Shown here piece after piece: positions 1 to 9,600 of a stretch of 64,000 nt of DNA. The notes under the pieces are model-generated. The model was not told the origin of the DNA and did no database searches. It was given only the letters and a program-made list of their open reading frames with translations. Within the stretch, counting starts at the first letter, position 1. The number at the start of each line of letters is the position of its first letter. The translations under genes were made by a program, and so were the position numbers. Source of the DNA: Acidobacteriota bacterium (GTDB taxonomy: Bacteria; Acidobacteriota; Blastocatellia; Pyrinomonadales; Pyrinomonadaceae); the NCBI GenBank assembly GCA_016700175.1, contig CP065003.1, forward strand, positions 816,001 to 880,000. Reading direction: 5' to 3'.

Positions 1-1039
1 GCGTCGGCAGCCCGCCGAAAGGTTCATCCTGGAAATACTGGACACTTTTCGCAAGTCCAGGCACCTCTTCGGCCGTCAGTCTTGAATCGATCAGCCGGTG
101 ATTGGTCTTTGCGAGCATCTGCTCTACCCACGGCAGCTCGTCGTATTCCTCGTCTCCGGTCGTGAATGTAAAGGCCTTTACGTCGCTGTCCTGTCCCTGG
201 ACCTCGTGAACAAGCCCAAGCAAGGTCGACGAATCAAGTCCGCCGCTAAGATTGATCCCGAGAGGGACGTCCGAACGAAACCGCAGTTCGACGCTGTGCT
301 TCAGCAGAGAGAAGTACTCTTCGGCCACTTCGCCTTCTGTTCTCCGGTCAAACTCGGGCCCCACACGCTCGGCTATGTCGTACCATCGCACGATGCGGCT
401 ACGGTTCTCGTGCCACTCAAGAAAATGCCCTGCCGGCAATGAGCTTATATCTTTCCAGAACGTGCGCTCCGAATGGTCGTAAAGTCCGTACGTCAGGTAC
501 GTCGCCCAGGTACTTTCGTCGGGCTCGCCGGCCGCGCCTGCCGCGTGCAGGGCCTTGATCTCGCTTGATATCAGAAGGGTCCCGTCCGGTTTGCGGTGGT
601 AATAGACCGGCTTGACTCCGAACCTGTCGCGAGCGACGAAGGCCTTTCTGTCAATCGTGTCCCAGACGACGAACGCGAACATTCCGATCAAACGGTCCAG
701 ACATCCAGATCCCCATCGTTGAAATGCCGCCAGCAGAACCTCGGTGTCCGAATCGCTCTGAAACGTGAACTCGCTCTCCAACTCCCGCCTGAGTTCAAGG
801 TAGTTGTAGATCTCGCCGTTAAGGATCAGAAGATACCGGCCGTCGTGACTCTTCATCGGCTGACTTCCGCGTTCAGAAAGGTCAAGGATGCTGAGGCGGT
901 TGTGTCCAAGGCCCGCGGCACCTGACTCGTCGATGAAGACACCTTCTCCGTCCGGCCCGCGGTGACGCTGCACCTCGACCATCGCGGCGAGATCGGCCGC
1001 CCGCCAGTCCTTACCGAATATCCCTGCTATTCCGCACAT
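1..1039 (-). CDS. asnB: Asparagine synthase (glutamine-hydrolysing), 3' end cut by window edge
   Basis: Makes an amide or amine transfer from glutamine to an AMP-activated carboxylate, classically aspartate to asparagine. The product starts MCGIAGIFG, so Cys2 is the expected N-terminal nucleophile of a class II glutaminase. RHRGPDGEG and LNGEIYNY follow in the glutaminase half. The synthetase half has the PP-loop motif LSGGLDSST, then the gene runs off position 1 with the C-terminus missing. It lies 33 bp behind the methyltransferase gene and on the same strand as the whole NRPS/nonulosonic acid locus. AsnB paralogues in polysaccharide and natural-product loci often amidate something other than free aspartate, so the substrate here is open. 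Family is certain; role in the locus is inference. Confidence 0.93.
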   Translation of the reverse strand, partial: MCGIAGIFGKDWRAADLAAMVEVQRHRGPDGEGVFIDESGAAGLGHNRLSILDLSERGSQPMKSHDGRYLLILNGEIYNYLELRRELESEFTFQSDSDTEVLLAAFQRWGSGCLDRLIGMFAFVVWDTIDRKAFVARDRFGVKPVYYHRKPDGTLLISSEIKALHAAGAAGEPDESTWATYLTYGLYDHSERTFWKDISSLPAGHFLEWHENRSRIVRWYDIAERVGPEFDRRTEGEVAEEYFSLLKHSVELRFRSDVPLGINLSGGLDSSTLLGLVHEVQGQDSDVKAFTFTTGDEEYDELPWVEQMLAKTNHRLIDSRLTAEEVPGLAKSVQYFQDEPFGGLPT

Positions 1040-1072
1040 TCCTGTTCCAATCGAATCGGCAAAATCCGGATG

Positions 1073-1804
1073 CTACTTGTCTGCCTTTGTCGCGCGGGCG
1101 AACAAATGATGCGTCCCTGTCGCCTGATCCTTGATACCTTCCCTTGAAGATTGGATCGTGTTCACGACGTTTCCGAAAGCACTCAGTCCTGTCTGGATCG
1201 GCTTCCTAATCGACCAAGGCTTCAACCCGATCCGCCGGTAGTATCCGCCCACGATCGCGTATTCGACCTCCACCTCGCCGAAGTGGCGCGACAATAGGTC
1301 TTTCAGCTGATCCCTCTTGTAGTGGCGCTTGTGGTCCGGGTTCCTGTTCTCAAGAAAGTCCCCGTTAGGTGTGGTCATCAGGAACCTCCCTCCGGGTTTC
1401 AGCACGCGTGCGACCTCGCTCACGAACAGATTGTCCTCCTCGACGTGCTCAAGCACCTCGACGGACACAATCAGATCGAACGAATCGGAAGGCAGTTCGG
1501 ACCTAGTCATATCTCCGAACATGACCGCCTCGACATTGCTTCGTCTGCCCTTGATGCGCTCCGCGATCGAATCCGTGATCCCGAGGTTCAGGCTGTTCTG
1601 GATCTGAGTCTCCCTCGGCAGGTCGATTATGGTCACGTCCGCCGGAATGCCGATAGTATAGGGCGACTTCCTTCCGCCGACATCGAGAACTGACGGCCGA
1701 TCTGGAAAGGCCCTGATCTCTTTCAGAAGCGCTCGACGAACGCGTCTGTAGATCGGCGGCAGGAACGGCTCCGCACTTCTTCGGGCTGTTTCAAACAAGG
1801 TCAT
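1073..1804 (-). CDS. Class I SAM-dependent methyltransferase
   Basis: A 243-residue cytosolic methyltransferase of the Methyltransf_11/UbiE-like type. Motif I is degenerate (SVLDVGGRKSPY, residues about 38-49). The acidic residue after strand 2 is in TIIDLP. The post-motif region reads DLIVSVEVLEHVEEDN and the motif III region reads LKPGGRFLMTTPN. This pattern (VEVLEHV plus TTPNGDF) is frequent in methyltransferases of O-antigen and exopolysaccharide clusters, so a sugar or lipid-linked sugar is as likely a target as the peptide made next door. It starts at an ATG and lies 87 bp after the phosphopantetheinyl transferase gene and 33 bp before asnB, in the same direction. Substrate unknown. Confidence 0.85.
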   Translation of the reverse strand: MTLFETARRSAEPFLPPIYRRVRRALLKEIRAFPDRPSVLDVGGRKSPYTIGIPADVTIIDLPRETQIQNSLNLGITDSIAERIKGRRSNVEAVMFGDMTRSELPSDSFDLIVSVEVLEHVEEDNLFVSEVARVLKPGGRFLMTTPNGDFLENRNPDHKRHYKRDQLKDLLSRHFGEVEVEYAIVGGYYRRIGLKPWSIRKPIQTGLSAFGNVVNTIQSSREGIKDQATGTHHLFARATKADK

Positions 1805-1891
1805 CCTTGACTAATGACTTTCATCGATTCACGTGACCACGGGGTCCTTCGGAAACATCGAAGAAACCGGCTTGTGAACCAATCCTCTCCT

Positions 1892-2839
1892 TTACTCAAT
1901 ACGTCTTCCAACGATACGGTCCTGCGTTCGCGACATCATCACGCTTGCGAGCAATGTCGGACGCTGTTCAAAGCGTCCGGTAACCGACACGCTCTCAACC
2001 GTTCCTTCTACTGCCAGAGCCGAGCAGAATTCAGCCGTCTCGGCCAGCGAGATCAGCGACCACATCCGTGTCGACGCTCCGAACTGCGCTTCGAACATTG
2101 ATCCTGTGCTTTCATTAAACATCGAAACCGGCAGATCCTCCGATACCGCGGAAAACCCCATTCCGATCGCCTTGAGGTACGCTTCCTTGCGGGTCCATCC
2201 CCTGAAAAACGCATTGGTGCGGGTGGTTCCCGTCAGGCTCTCGAGCTCGTCGATCTCGGATTTGGAGAAAACGCTTCGGGCGGTGCTGACGGCATCGAGC
2301 TGATGATCGATGAACTCGATGTCCACCCCGATTTCCCTTCCGATGGTGACAGCGATAAGCGCAAGGTCTCTCGAGTGCGACACGTTGAACCTCAGCGCTT
2401 CGTCATCCGAATCGATAAAGGGCTTGCCGTATTCATTCACCCGAAACCTCACTTGCTGCGGCTCGACATTTAAACAATCCCCGACAATTTCTCTCAGGGT
2501 CCCGCGAGCGACAACGAACCGGTCCCGGTCTCTCGCAAACCGAAATCGATCGGCCCGGTCCTTTTCTTCCCGCGAGAGATGGGCGAACAGCTCTCTGAAC
2601 GCGTCCTCGTCCCGACCCAGGGGCACCTGCCACACAAGAACTTCATTGTCTTTGGGCCGCACGATGCTCCGGAAAGGGTTCTCGCTGGTGCGGTCTCCGT
2701 TTGGGATCCTCCCCGAGTGATGTTCGGCCAGCGGTTCTCTTCCTGCCATGTCCGGAGTCCTGTCCGGTTCGGCCCATATAAAATGTCCTTCTCCCGCAAG
2801 CATATCGATGATCGCTTTACTTTGTCTCAGATCGCTCAT
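1892..2839 (-). CDS. 4'-phosphopantetheinyl transferase, Sfp/Gsp type
   Basis: Moves the phosphopantetheine arm of CoA onto the conserved serine of carrier proteins, so it should activate the four ACP/PCP domains encoded just upstream in the operon. Diagnostic motifs are NVSHSRDLALIAV, GVDIEFID (Mg-binding Asp and Glu) and WTRKEAYLKAIGMG, in the usual order and spacing of the Sfp subfamily. At 315 residues it is longer than Sfp (about 225). The extra length is an N-terminal stretch of about 70 residues without recognisable motifs, so a downstream start is possible. The catalytic part begins near VLVWQVPLG. Its location beside the NRPS-PKS genes suggests a dedicated enzyme. Confidence 0.93.
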   Translation of the reverse strand: MSDLRQSKAIIDMLAGEGHFIWAEPDRTPDMAGREPLAEHHSGRIPNGDRTSENPFRSIVRPKDNEVLVWQVPLGRDEDAFRELFAHLSREEKDRADRFRFARDRDRFVVARGTLREIVGDCLNVEPQQVRFRVNEYGKPFIDSDDEALRFNVSHSRDLALIAVTIGREIGVDIEFIDHQLDAVSTARSVFSKSEIDELESLTGTTRTNAFFRGWTRKEAYLKAIGMGFSAVSEDLPVSMFNESTGSMFEAQFGASTRMWSLISLAETAEFCSALAVEGTVESVSVTGRFEQRPTLLASVMMSRTQDRIVGRRIE

Positions 2840-2932
2840 TGAACATCGTACCGGGCGTCCCCTGTTCCGGTACTTCTGACACCCAATTCGCTTTGAACAT
2901 CCACCAACTTTGTCTTCCAGGGAACCGAATCC

Positions 2933-4081
2933 CTAAACGCTCTCCGCCGTTGTCGGCTTTGGAACCACAATCGGTTTCGATCTTGTCTCTTTCCGAAACC
3001 GGCGTTTGAGCCTCAAGAATCGAAGTTCCAGAAGGTAGTACGATACCGCGGCGACACCCACCGACATAAGCACACCCGCAGTTGAAAGAAGGACCGGCGG
3101 CATCGAGCCTTCAAAGAATTTCCTGGTACCTTCAATCACAGGGAAATGCCACAGATAAAGTCCGTAGGAGATCTGACCAATCCAAACCAGAGGACCGAAC
3201 TCAAAAACCCGGGACAGCTTTGACGGGTAAAGCACAAGCCCAAGGATCAGCACAGCGGTCGCCAAAGAAACAAGCGCGAATCCTCCGTTATAGACAAAAC
3301 CCGTCTGGTGGCTTACGGCGAAGAAGGAGAACAGAATCCCCGCAAGACTCAACGGCGCGAGGATCTGAAACGCCGTTTTCAGCTTCTCCTTATCGGAAAA
3401 CACGCCCCAGTAAAGCATCAATGCCGCGAGACATCCGATCAGGAGTTCGTGAGCCCGTACGTCCGACCCGAAATACATCCTTAGATACGGCACGCCGGCG
3501 TTCCACATCAGAACACTCGCGATCGACGAAGCCAGGATCATTGCCACAACAGCCGCGATCAGGACAACCCTGCTCCTCAGACGCAGAAGAAGGAAGAGGA
3601 GAAGCGGCCAGACGATATAGAACTGCTCTTCAACCGAGAGAGACCAAGCGTGGCTCAGAGGGCCTATTCCCGGGGGAAACGGAGGAACCTGCGCCCAGTT
3701 CGCGACATAAAAGAGCGTGTATATCACGCCGGTGACCGTGTTGCTCAGGCGGTCCCCTGACTCGAAAACAAGCGCGAACGCGACGACAAACACTATCAGC
3801 GCGAGAAGGGCGGGCAGAAGCCGCAGCGCCCTCCGAACATAGAAGTTCTTGAAATCGAAACGGGAGGTTTCGCTATACCCCTGAAGAAGTATCGAGGTGA
3901 TCAGAAAGCCGCTTAGAACGAAGAAAACGTCGACTCCAAGGAAACCGCCTTCCATAAAGAGCAAATGGCCGTTGAAGGCCATAACCGCAAGGATCGCGAT
4001 TCCGCGCAGTCCGTCCAAAGACGGCTGGTAGCCGAGTTTGAACTTCCCGGCTTCCGTTTCGTCTGCCCCTTTTTCTGGCAT
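2933..4081 (-). CDS. Acyltransferase family 3 (OafA/YrhL type) membrane protein
   Basis: An integral membrane O-acyltransferase of about 382 residues with roughly ten hydrophobic segments, the usual length for the family. It normally transfers acetyl or other acyl groups to sugars of surface polysaccharides. Seen motifs: SLDGLRGIAIL near the N-terminus, GGFLGVDVFFVLSGFLIT, the RALRLLPALL basic helix, and SLSVEEQFYIVWP. I chose the ATG at 4081 (MPEKGADE). A longer reading from 4237 would overlap the end of the upstream thioesterase gene and adds a non-family leader; with 4081 the gap is 35 bp. In this locus it could acylate the nonulosonic acid polymer or the peptide; the membrane topology favours the glycan. 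Confidence 0.9.
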   Translation of the reverse strand: MPEKGADETEAGKFKLGYQPSLDGLRGIAILAVMAFNGHLLFMEGGFLGVDVFFVLSGFLITSILLQGYSETSRFDFKNFYVRRALRLLPALLALIVFVVAFALVFESGDRLSNTVTGVIYTLFYVANWAQVPPFPPGIGPLSHAWSLSVEEQFYIVWPLLLFLLLRLRSRVVLIAAVVAMILASSIASVLMWNAGVPYLRMYFGSDVRAHELLIGCLAALMLYWGVFSDKEKLKTAFQILAPLSLAGILFSFFAVSHQTGFVYNGGFALVSLATAVLILGLVLYPSKLSRVFEFGPLVWIGQISYGLYLWHFPVIEGTRKFFEGSMPPVLLSTAGVLMSVGVAAVSYYLLELRFLRLKRRFRKETRSKPIVVPKPTTAESV

Positions 4082-4116
4082 TTCGATTCGTGCCAAAACC
4101 AAAGTCGGTCCAGTGA

Positions 4117-6675
4117 TCAGCCCAGGTATTCCCGCAGAATTCCCGCCACGTGTCGCACCCTCGGCTCGACAACTATCGAACCGTGAGTTCCCCGGACCTC
4201 GTGAATATCCAGTTGGCCAGTCACGAATTTGGACCAACCCAAAGTATCGTCCTTAACAATACCTCTCCTTTGTTTCGAAGCACGGAAAAGGACCACTCTT
4301 CCGCTGTACGGTCTCGCCTGATACGCCCTCGAAGCGATCTGGATGTTGCTCTGTACGTCCTTTAGCTCGTCCGTCAGCTCGCGCCCAAGTCGTTCAAGAA
4401 CCTCACGCTTCAGCCTCTTCTTGAGATCCCGGTATTTGCGTCGGTAAGAATTGAAGGCCTTCTCCGCCTTCGACTTCACGTATGGCCATCGCTGCCCGCT
4501 TTCGAGTATCCGGAGCGTATCGACGTGATGCGCGGCCCGGTCGTACTTAGCGAACAGCTTTCGCTTGAATTTCGACGATCCGCGCGCGAGCGTCGGATAC
4601 CCTGGCGCATAAGTATCGATCAGAGCCACAAGAGCGACCTCTTCGCCCTGCTCCTCGAGCTGAAGCGCTACCTCATAAGCAGTGAGCCCGCCGACCGACG
4701 ATCCGCCGACGAAATACGGTCCTTTAGGCTGAATCTCCTGAATTTCCTTCAGGTAGTGCGCCGCCATGTCCTCGATCCTGTCATATGCCGACTGGTGGCC
4801 GTCAAGGCCGACCGCCTGCATTCCATACGTGGGCTGATCATCACCCAGACGTTTCGCAAGTCCTTTATAGAAGAGCACATTGCCGCCGGCCGCGTGCATC
4901 AGAAACAGCGGCGGTCTTGAACCATTCGGATTGATCGGCACAAGCGACGTCCAGACGTCATTCGGATTCTCTTTCCGGATGAGCTCGACCATGCTCCGGA
5001 CCGTGGTCGCTTCAAAAAGAGTCGCGAGCGGAAGGTTCACGCCGAGTTTCTTTCTGATCCCGTCGAAGAGATGTACGGCGAGCAGGGAGTGGCCTCCGAG
5101 TTGGAAAAAATCGTCTTCCGGGCCGATCTCGTCGATCTGCAGAACTTCCTTCCAGATCTCGATCAAAGTCTCCTCGGTCCTGTCGGTTTCCGGTGTGATC
5201 GCAGGCAGTGTCTTGTCATTGGTTTGAGCCGCGAACGGAGCCGGCGCACCATCCCCTTTCGCGGGGACAGATGACTCAAGCCGGGCCGGCAGTTCCGACA
5301 TACGTCCGTCGGGATCGAGAATCCCTGAGCTTAGGATCGCCTCGAGTTCCGCCAGCATCTTCTTCGCGGTGTTCGCCTTGAACAGGTCCGTGTTGTATTC
5401 CAGCTGAAGTCTCGTACCCTCTTCCCTTTCCACAACGCCGAGCGAAACATCGAAGATCGAACCCGGGCTGACCGATCTGATAGGTGTGATAGAAAGCTCT
5501 TTGAGTTCCATAGGCTTCATGAAAGCCGTTTGGAATATGAACAAGACGTTGAAGATCTGAGAGCTTGACCGCGCCTTCGAGGGCCTTATTGACTCGAGCA
5601 CCTTCTCAAACGGAATGGTCTGATTGCTGAAGGCCCCAAGCGACAGCGCCTTGACCCGCTGCAGGATCTCCGCAAACGAAGGATTTCCCGAGAGATCACA
5701 TTTGAGCAGCAGTGTGTTTGCGAACGGACCTATGAGCGCTTCCGTCTCCGAATGGATCCTGTTCGCTGTCGGCGAGCCTATTAACACCTGCTCCTGGCCG
5801 CTCCGCAGATGGAGCATGATATAGAAAGCGGCGAGGAAGATCATGTACGACGTAACGTCCTCGCGCTGCGACAGTGCTTTGATCGCTCGCGTCAAAGGGC
5901 GCGGAAGCAAAAGGGACTCGATAGCCCCGAAAGAGGTCCTCCCGTTGTTTCTTTCAAAGTCAGTAGGAAGTTCAAGCGACGGTAGCTCACTTCCAAGAGA
6001 TTCTTTCCAGTAGGCGAGTTGGTCTTCAAAGCCGTTGCCCTTTAGCCATTCCTCCTGCCACACTGCGTAGTCGGCATACTGGATCGTCAGTTCTTCGTTC
6101 GATGGCGCGACACCGCTCGCCAGGTCGTCATAGATCTCTCCCAATTCGCGGACAAGAACACCGTTGGACCATCCGTCGCAGACGATGTGATGGAGGGTGA
6201 GCAAGAGGATGTGTTCTCTATCGGCAAGCTTGAGAAGCCTTGTCCTGAACAACGGTCCGATCTCAAGATCGAAGCCTTCGTGGGCTTCATCGACGGTCAA
6301 TCGTTCGGCTTCGCTTTCCGGATCTTCCGATCCCGAGAGATCCTCTAAGGTCAATTTCACCGAGCCTTGCTTCGAAATGACCTGCACCGGACCGCGGTCC
6401 TGCGTTGCAAACGTCGTCCGCAGAACTTCGTGGCGAGTCACGATGTGAACGAGAGCCGCCTCGAGCGCGCCGATATCAAGACTGCCCTTCAACCTGAGGG
6501 CAAGCGGCATATTGAGCGACGAGCTGCCGGGTTCCAACTGGTCGAGAAGCCAGAACCGCTTTTGTGCGACCGTCGCAGGCATGACGAACATGCCGTTCGA
6601 GCTCTCCTCGCGCATCGGTACGCCCTCTTCGAGACCTTGTTCGTTGGAAGTAGAAAGAATGCTCATTTGTGGCAA
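4117..6675 (-). CDS. NRPS terminal protein: condensation - carrier - thioesterase (no adenylation domain)
   Basis: The last assembly-line protein, 852 residues. C domain about 33-450 with the intact catalytic motif HHIVCDG at 162-168. Carrier domain about 500-568 with QLGGHS, arm-bearing Ser530. Type I thioesterase about 586-850: GGSSVGG gives nucleophile Ser660, Asp687 lies in LIDTYAP, and His831 in RGTHGS completes the triad. There is no adenylation domain between C and carrier, so the carrier must be charged in trans or the C domain uses another nucleophile. The reading starts at a TTG (6675) five bases after AGGTG, which overlaps the stop of the preceding gene; an ATG at 6666 is the alternative. 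Spacing from the PKS-NRPS gene is 8 bp, implying translational coupling. Confidence 0.93.
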   Translation of the reverse strand: MPQMSILSTSNEQGLEEGVPMREESSNGMFVMPATVAQKRFWLLDQLEPGSSSLNMPLALRLKGSLDIGALEAALVHIVTRHEVLRTTFATQDRGPVQVISKQGSVKLTLEDLSGSEDPESEAERLTVDEAHEGFDLEIGPLFRTRLLKLADREHILLLTLHHIVCDGWSNGVLVRELGEIYDDLASGVAPSNEELTIQYADYAVWQEEWLKGNGFEDQLAYWKESLGSELPSLELPTDFERNNGRTSFGAIESLLLPRPLTRAIKALSQREDVTSYMIFLAAFYIMLHLRSGQEQVLIGSPTANRIHSETEALIGPFANTLLLKCDLSGNPSFAEILQRVKALSLGAFSNQTIPFEKVLESIRPSKARSSSQIFNVLFIFQTAFMKPMELKELSITPIRSVSPGSIFDVSLGVVEREEGTRLQLEYNTDLFKANTAKKMLAELEAILSSGILDPDGRMSELPARLESSVPAKGDGAPAPFAAQTNDKTLPAITPETDRTEETLIEIWKEVLQIDEIGPEDDFFQLGGHSLLAVHLFDGIRKKLGVNLPLATLFEATTVRSMVELIRKENPNDVWTSLVPINPNGSRPPLFLMHAAGGNVLFYKGLAKRLGDDQPTYGMQAVGLDGHQSAYDRIEDMAAHYLKEIQEIQPKGPYFVGGSSVGGLTAYEVALQLEEQGEEVALVALIDTYAPGYPTLARGSSKFKRKLFAKYDRAAHHVDTLRILESGQRWPYVKSKAEKAFNSYRRKYRDLKKRLKREVLERLGRELTDELKDVQSNIQIASRAYQARPYSGRVVLFRASKQRRGIVKDDTLGWSKFVTGQLDIHEVRGTHGSIVVEPRVRHVAGILREYLG

Positions 6676-6683
6676 TACAACAC

Positions 6684-9600
6684 CTAGTTCGTGCGGGAGC
6701 CGTTCGAAGAAGGCTGTTCGTACCTGATCTCCTCCCGGCGCGCACGCATTATTGCCGGCACCTCGGCCGGAGACAAAATCTCGGATTCGCCCGAGATCGC
6801 CCTGACGATCCCCGCGACTGTCCTGTGTTCAAAAACCTGCTTGGGTTTCAGCGGAAGTCCCGCCTGTGCGGCCCTTGTGACGATCTGAAAGATCAGCAAA
6901 GAGTCTCCGCCTATCTCAAAGATATCGTCATTGATTCCGACTTTCTCGATCCTCAGCACCTTTGACCAGATCTCCGCCAGCGCGGCTTCCTGGTCGTTGG
7001 TAGGCGGATCGTAATCGCGGGCGGAAGTGAAGGTCGAAGAATCCGGCGCGGGCAGTGCCTTGCGGTCCACTTTCCCGTTCGGGGTCAGCGGCATCCTGTC
7101 GATCATCACAAATGCCGCGGGAAGCATGTAGTCCGGAAGCCTCCTCGAAAGGTGCTTTCTAAGTTCGGACACCAGATTCTTTCCGGCGAGCCTGTTTGCC
7201 GGGTTGTTGCCGTAATCCGAAATTCGCTTGTGACCGCCGGCCCTCCTGTACGGAATACCCGGCCATCGAACGTTGTTTCGATAGAGAACGAGGTCAAACC
7301 GGCCGTCAGACGGGTCGTCTGTCCAACGCAGTTCCGCACGATAACCGGCCGATTCCGCCATCTCCCATATATCTTCGGGATGAACACCGGTACCGGAAGA
7401 CTCGACCGCCGCGCGAAGTTCCCTTACGTCCGAAATTCCCGCCGCGCCGCGGAGTAGTTTCTGCTGTTCGACCTGGGCGAATATCCTGGCGTTAGGGATG
7501 CCGTCGATGCAAACTACCTCCGGCGAATCTCTCCGGAGCTTTTTCTCTAGCCCCGAGAGGTCTAATCCGCCTTTCACCCATTTGACCCTTTCTACAATCT
7601 CGCCAGCTACTGGTACTTCACCAACCGTGATCATCACGTCGTAATGGTACTTGGTCGGTTCGTTGTCCAGTCTGCCCCTTCGGAGCTGAACATCGACATA
7701 CCCGATCTCGGGCATGCGATCCGCGAAAGTGTGGAAGTACTCGGGATCGACCGTCAACTCGCTCTCGAGCTCAAGTCTCTTGCTGACCCTCTGCTGCAGT
7801 TCGCCGACGGGCAGCGAATCTTCGGCGCGCGAGATGATCGATTCGGTATGGAACGTTTCAAGAAGAGCGAGGTTTTGAACGTCCCCGACGAATATCTTCC
7901 CTCCCGGCCCGGCAAGCCTGACGGCACCGCTGATCACCTTCTCGAGGTAATCCATGTTAGGGAAATACTGGGCGACCGAGTGAATGATCACCAGGTCAAA
8001 CGATTTCTCATCGAGACCTTCAGGGTCGTCGGCCGGCCGGCATAGCAGCTCGATCTTGTTCCTGTCGATCGGCGAGGACTTGATCCGTTCTTCCAGATTG
8101 GCAAGAACGATGTCGGAATAGTCCGTGCCGACATACCGCGTACAGTTTGGCGCCAGCCCAAAGAGCAAGAGCCCCGATCCACACCCGATCTCAAGGACAC
8201 TCTTCGGTTTGAGTTCCGAAAGCCGCTCGATGACAGGATCTATCCACTCCCGCATTTCCGCTTCGGGATCGATGACATCCTCCGTCCACTGAACGACCTT
8301 CAGCGTCGGATCCTCGCTCACACTGCCCCAGTCCTTCTCTTCGGCGATCGCAGTGCTGTAGAGCACATCCCACTGTTTCTTCCAGTAAGAATTCTCGTCG
8401 CCCAGTTCATCAGCCTGAAGTCCGCCCTCGGCGTCCGAGACAAGATAGGCTACAAGTCGTTTGTTGCCCGGCTCATCTTCACGAGCTGTGACGACCACTT
8501 CCGAAACCGAGGGATGCGCGGCGAGCTCGTTCTCGATCTCGCCCAGTTCGATCCGGTACCCGCGGACCTTGACCTGATGGTCGATCCGCCCCAGGAATTC
8601 GATATTTCCGTCTGCAAGGCGACGCACGAGATCGCCGGTCTTGTAGATCCTTTCCGATCCGCCTTCGCCGAATGGATTACGAACGAACTTTTCGCCGGTT
8701 AACTCACTTTGGTGCAGATATCCGCGCGCAAGGCCTTTTCCGCCTATGTGAAGCTCGCCCGGCACTCCAACGGGAAGCGGTTCCAGATTCTCATCAAGGA
8801 CGTAGAATTGAGTGTTAGCGATCGGGCTTCCCAGATAAACAGGTCCGGACGAAGATCCGATCCTGCACACCGACGACCAGATCGTCGTCTCGGTCGGGCC
8901 GTACATGTTCCAAAGCTCCCCGCAGCGGGGAACGAGTTCGTTTGCAAGGTCCCTCGGAAGAGCCTCACCGCCGCACAGGATCTTAAAGGAATCATCGCCT
9001 TCCCACCCGGCTTCGATCAAAAGCCTCCACGTCGCCGGCGTGGCCTGCATCATCGTGGCGTTCTTCTCGGCGAGCAATGCCTTCAGAGCGTTTCCGTCCG
9101 CCGCGACCTCTCGGTCCGCGATCGCCACCCTCGCACCGGAGATCAAGGGAAGATAGATCTCAAGTCCTGCGATGTCGAACGAAAGCGTCGTCACGGCAAC
9201 AAGAACATCGTCCGTGCCGATCCCCGGCTCGTCTTTCATCGACAAGAGCAGGTTGACAAGTGCGCTGTGCTCGATCTGGACTCCCTTCGGAGCACCGGTG
9301 GATCCCGACGTGTAGATCACGTAGGCAAGGTCTTCTGCCGATCGATTCACCGATGGCCGCTCACCCGAGTGCGCCGCGATCTTGTTCCATTCGAGATCGA
9401 TACAAACTACGTGTTCGGCCAGCTCTCTAAGGTCGAAAGCGAGATGCGCCTGGGTCACGATCGTTTCGAGGCCGGAATCCCCGATCACGGAACCAATGCG
9501 GTCCGTCGGATAGTCCGGATCGAGAGGAACATACGCCGCGCCTGCCTTCAAAACTCCGAGCAGGCCGACGACCATATCGACGGACCTTTCGACGCATATT

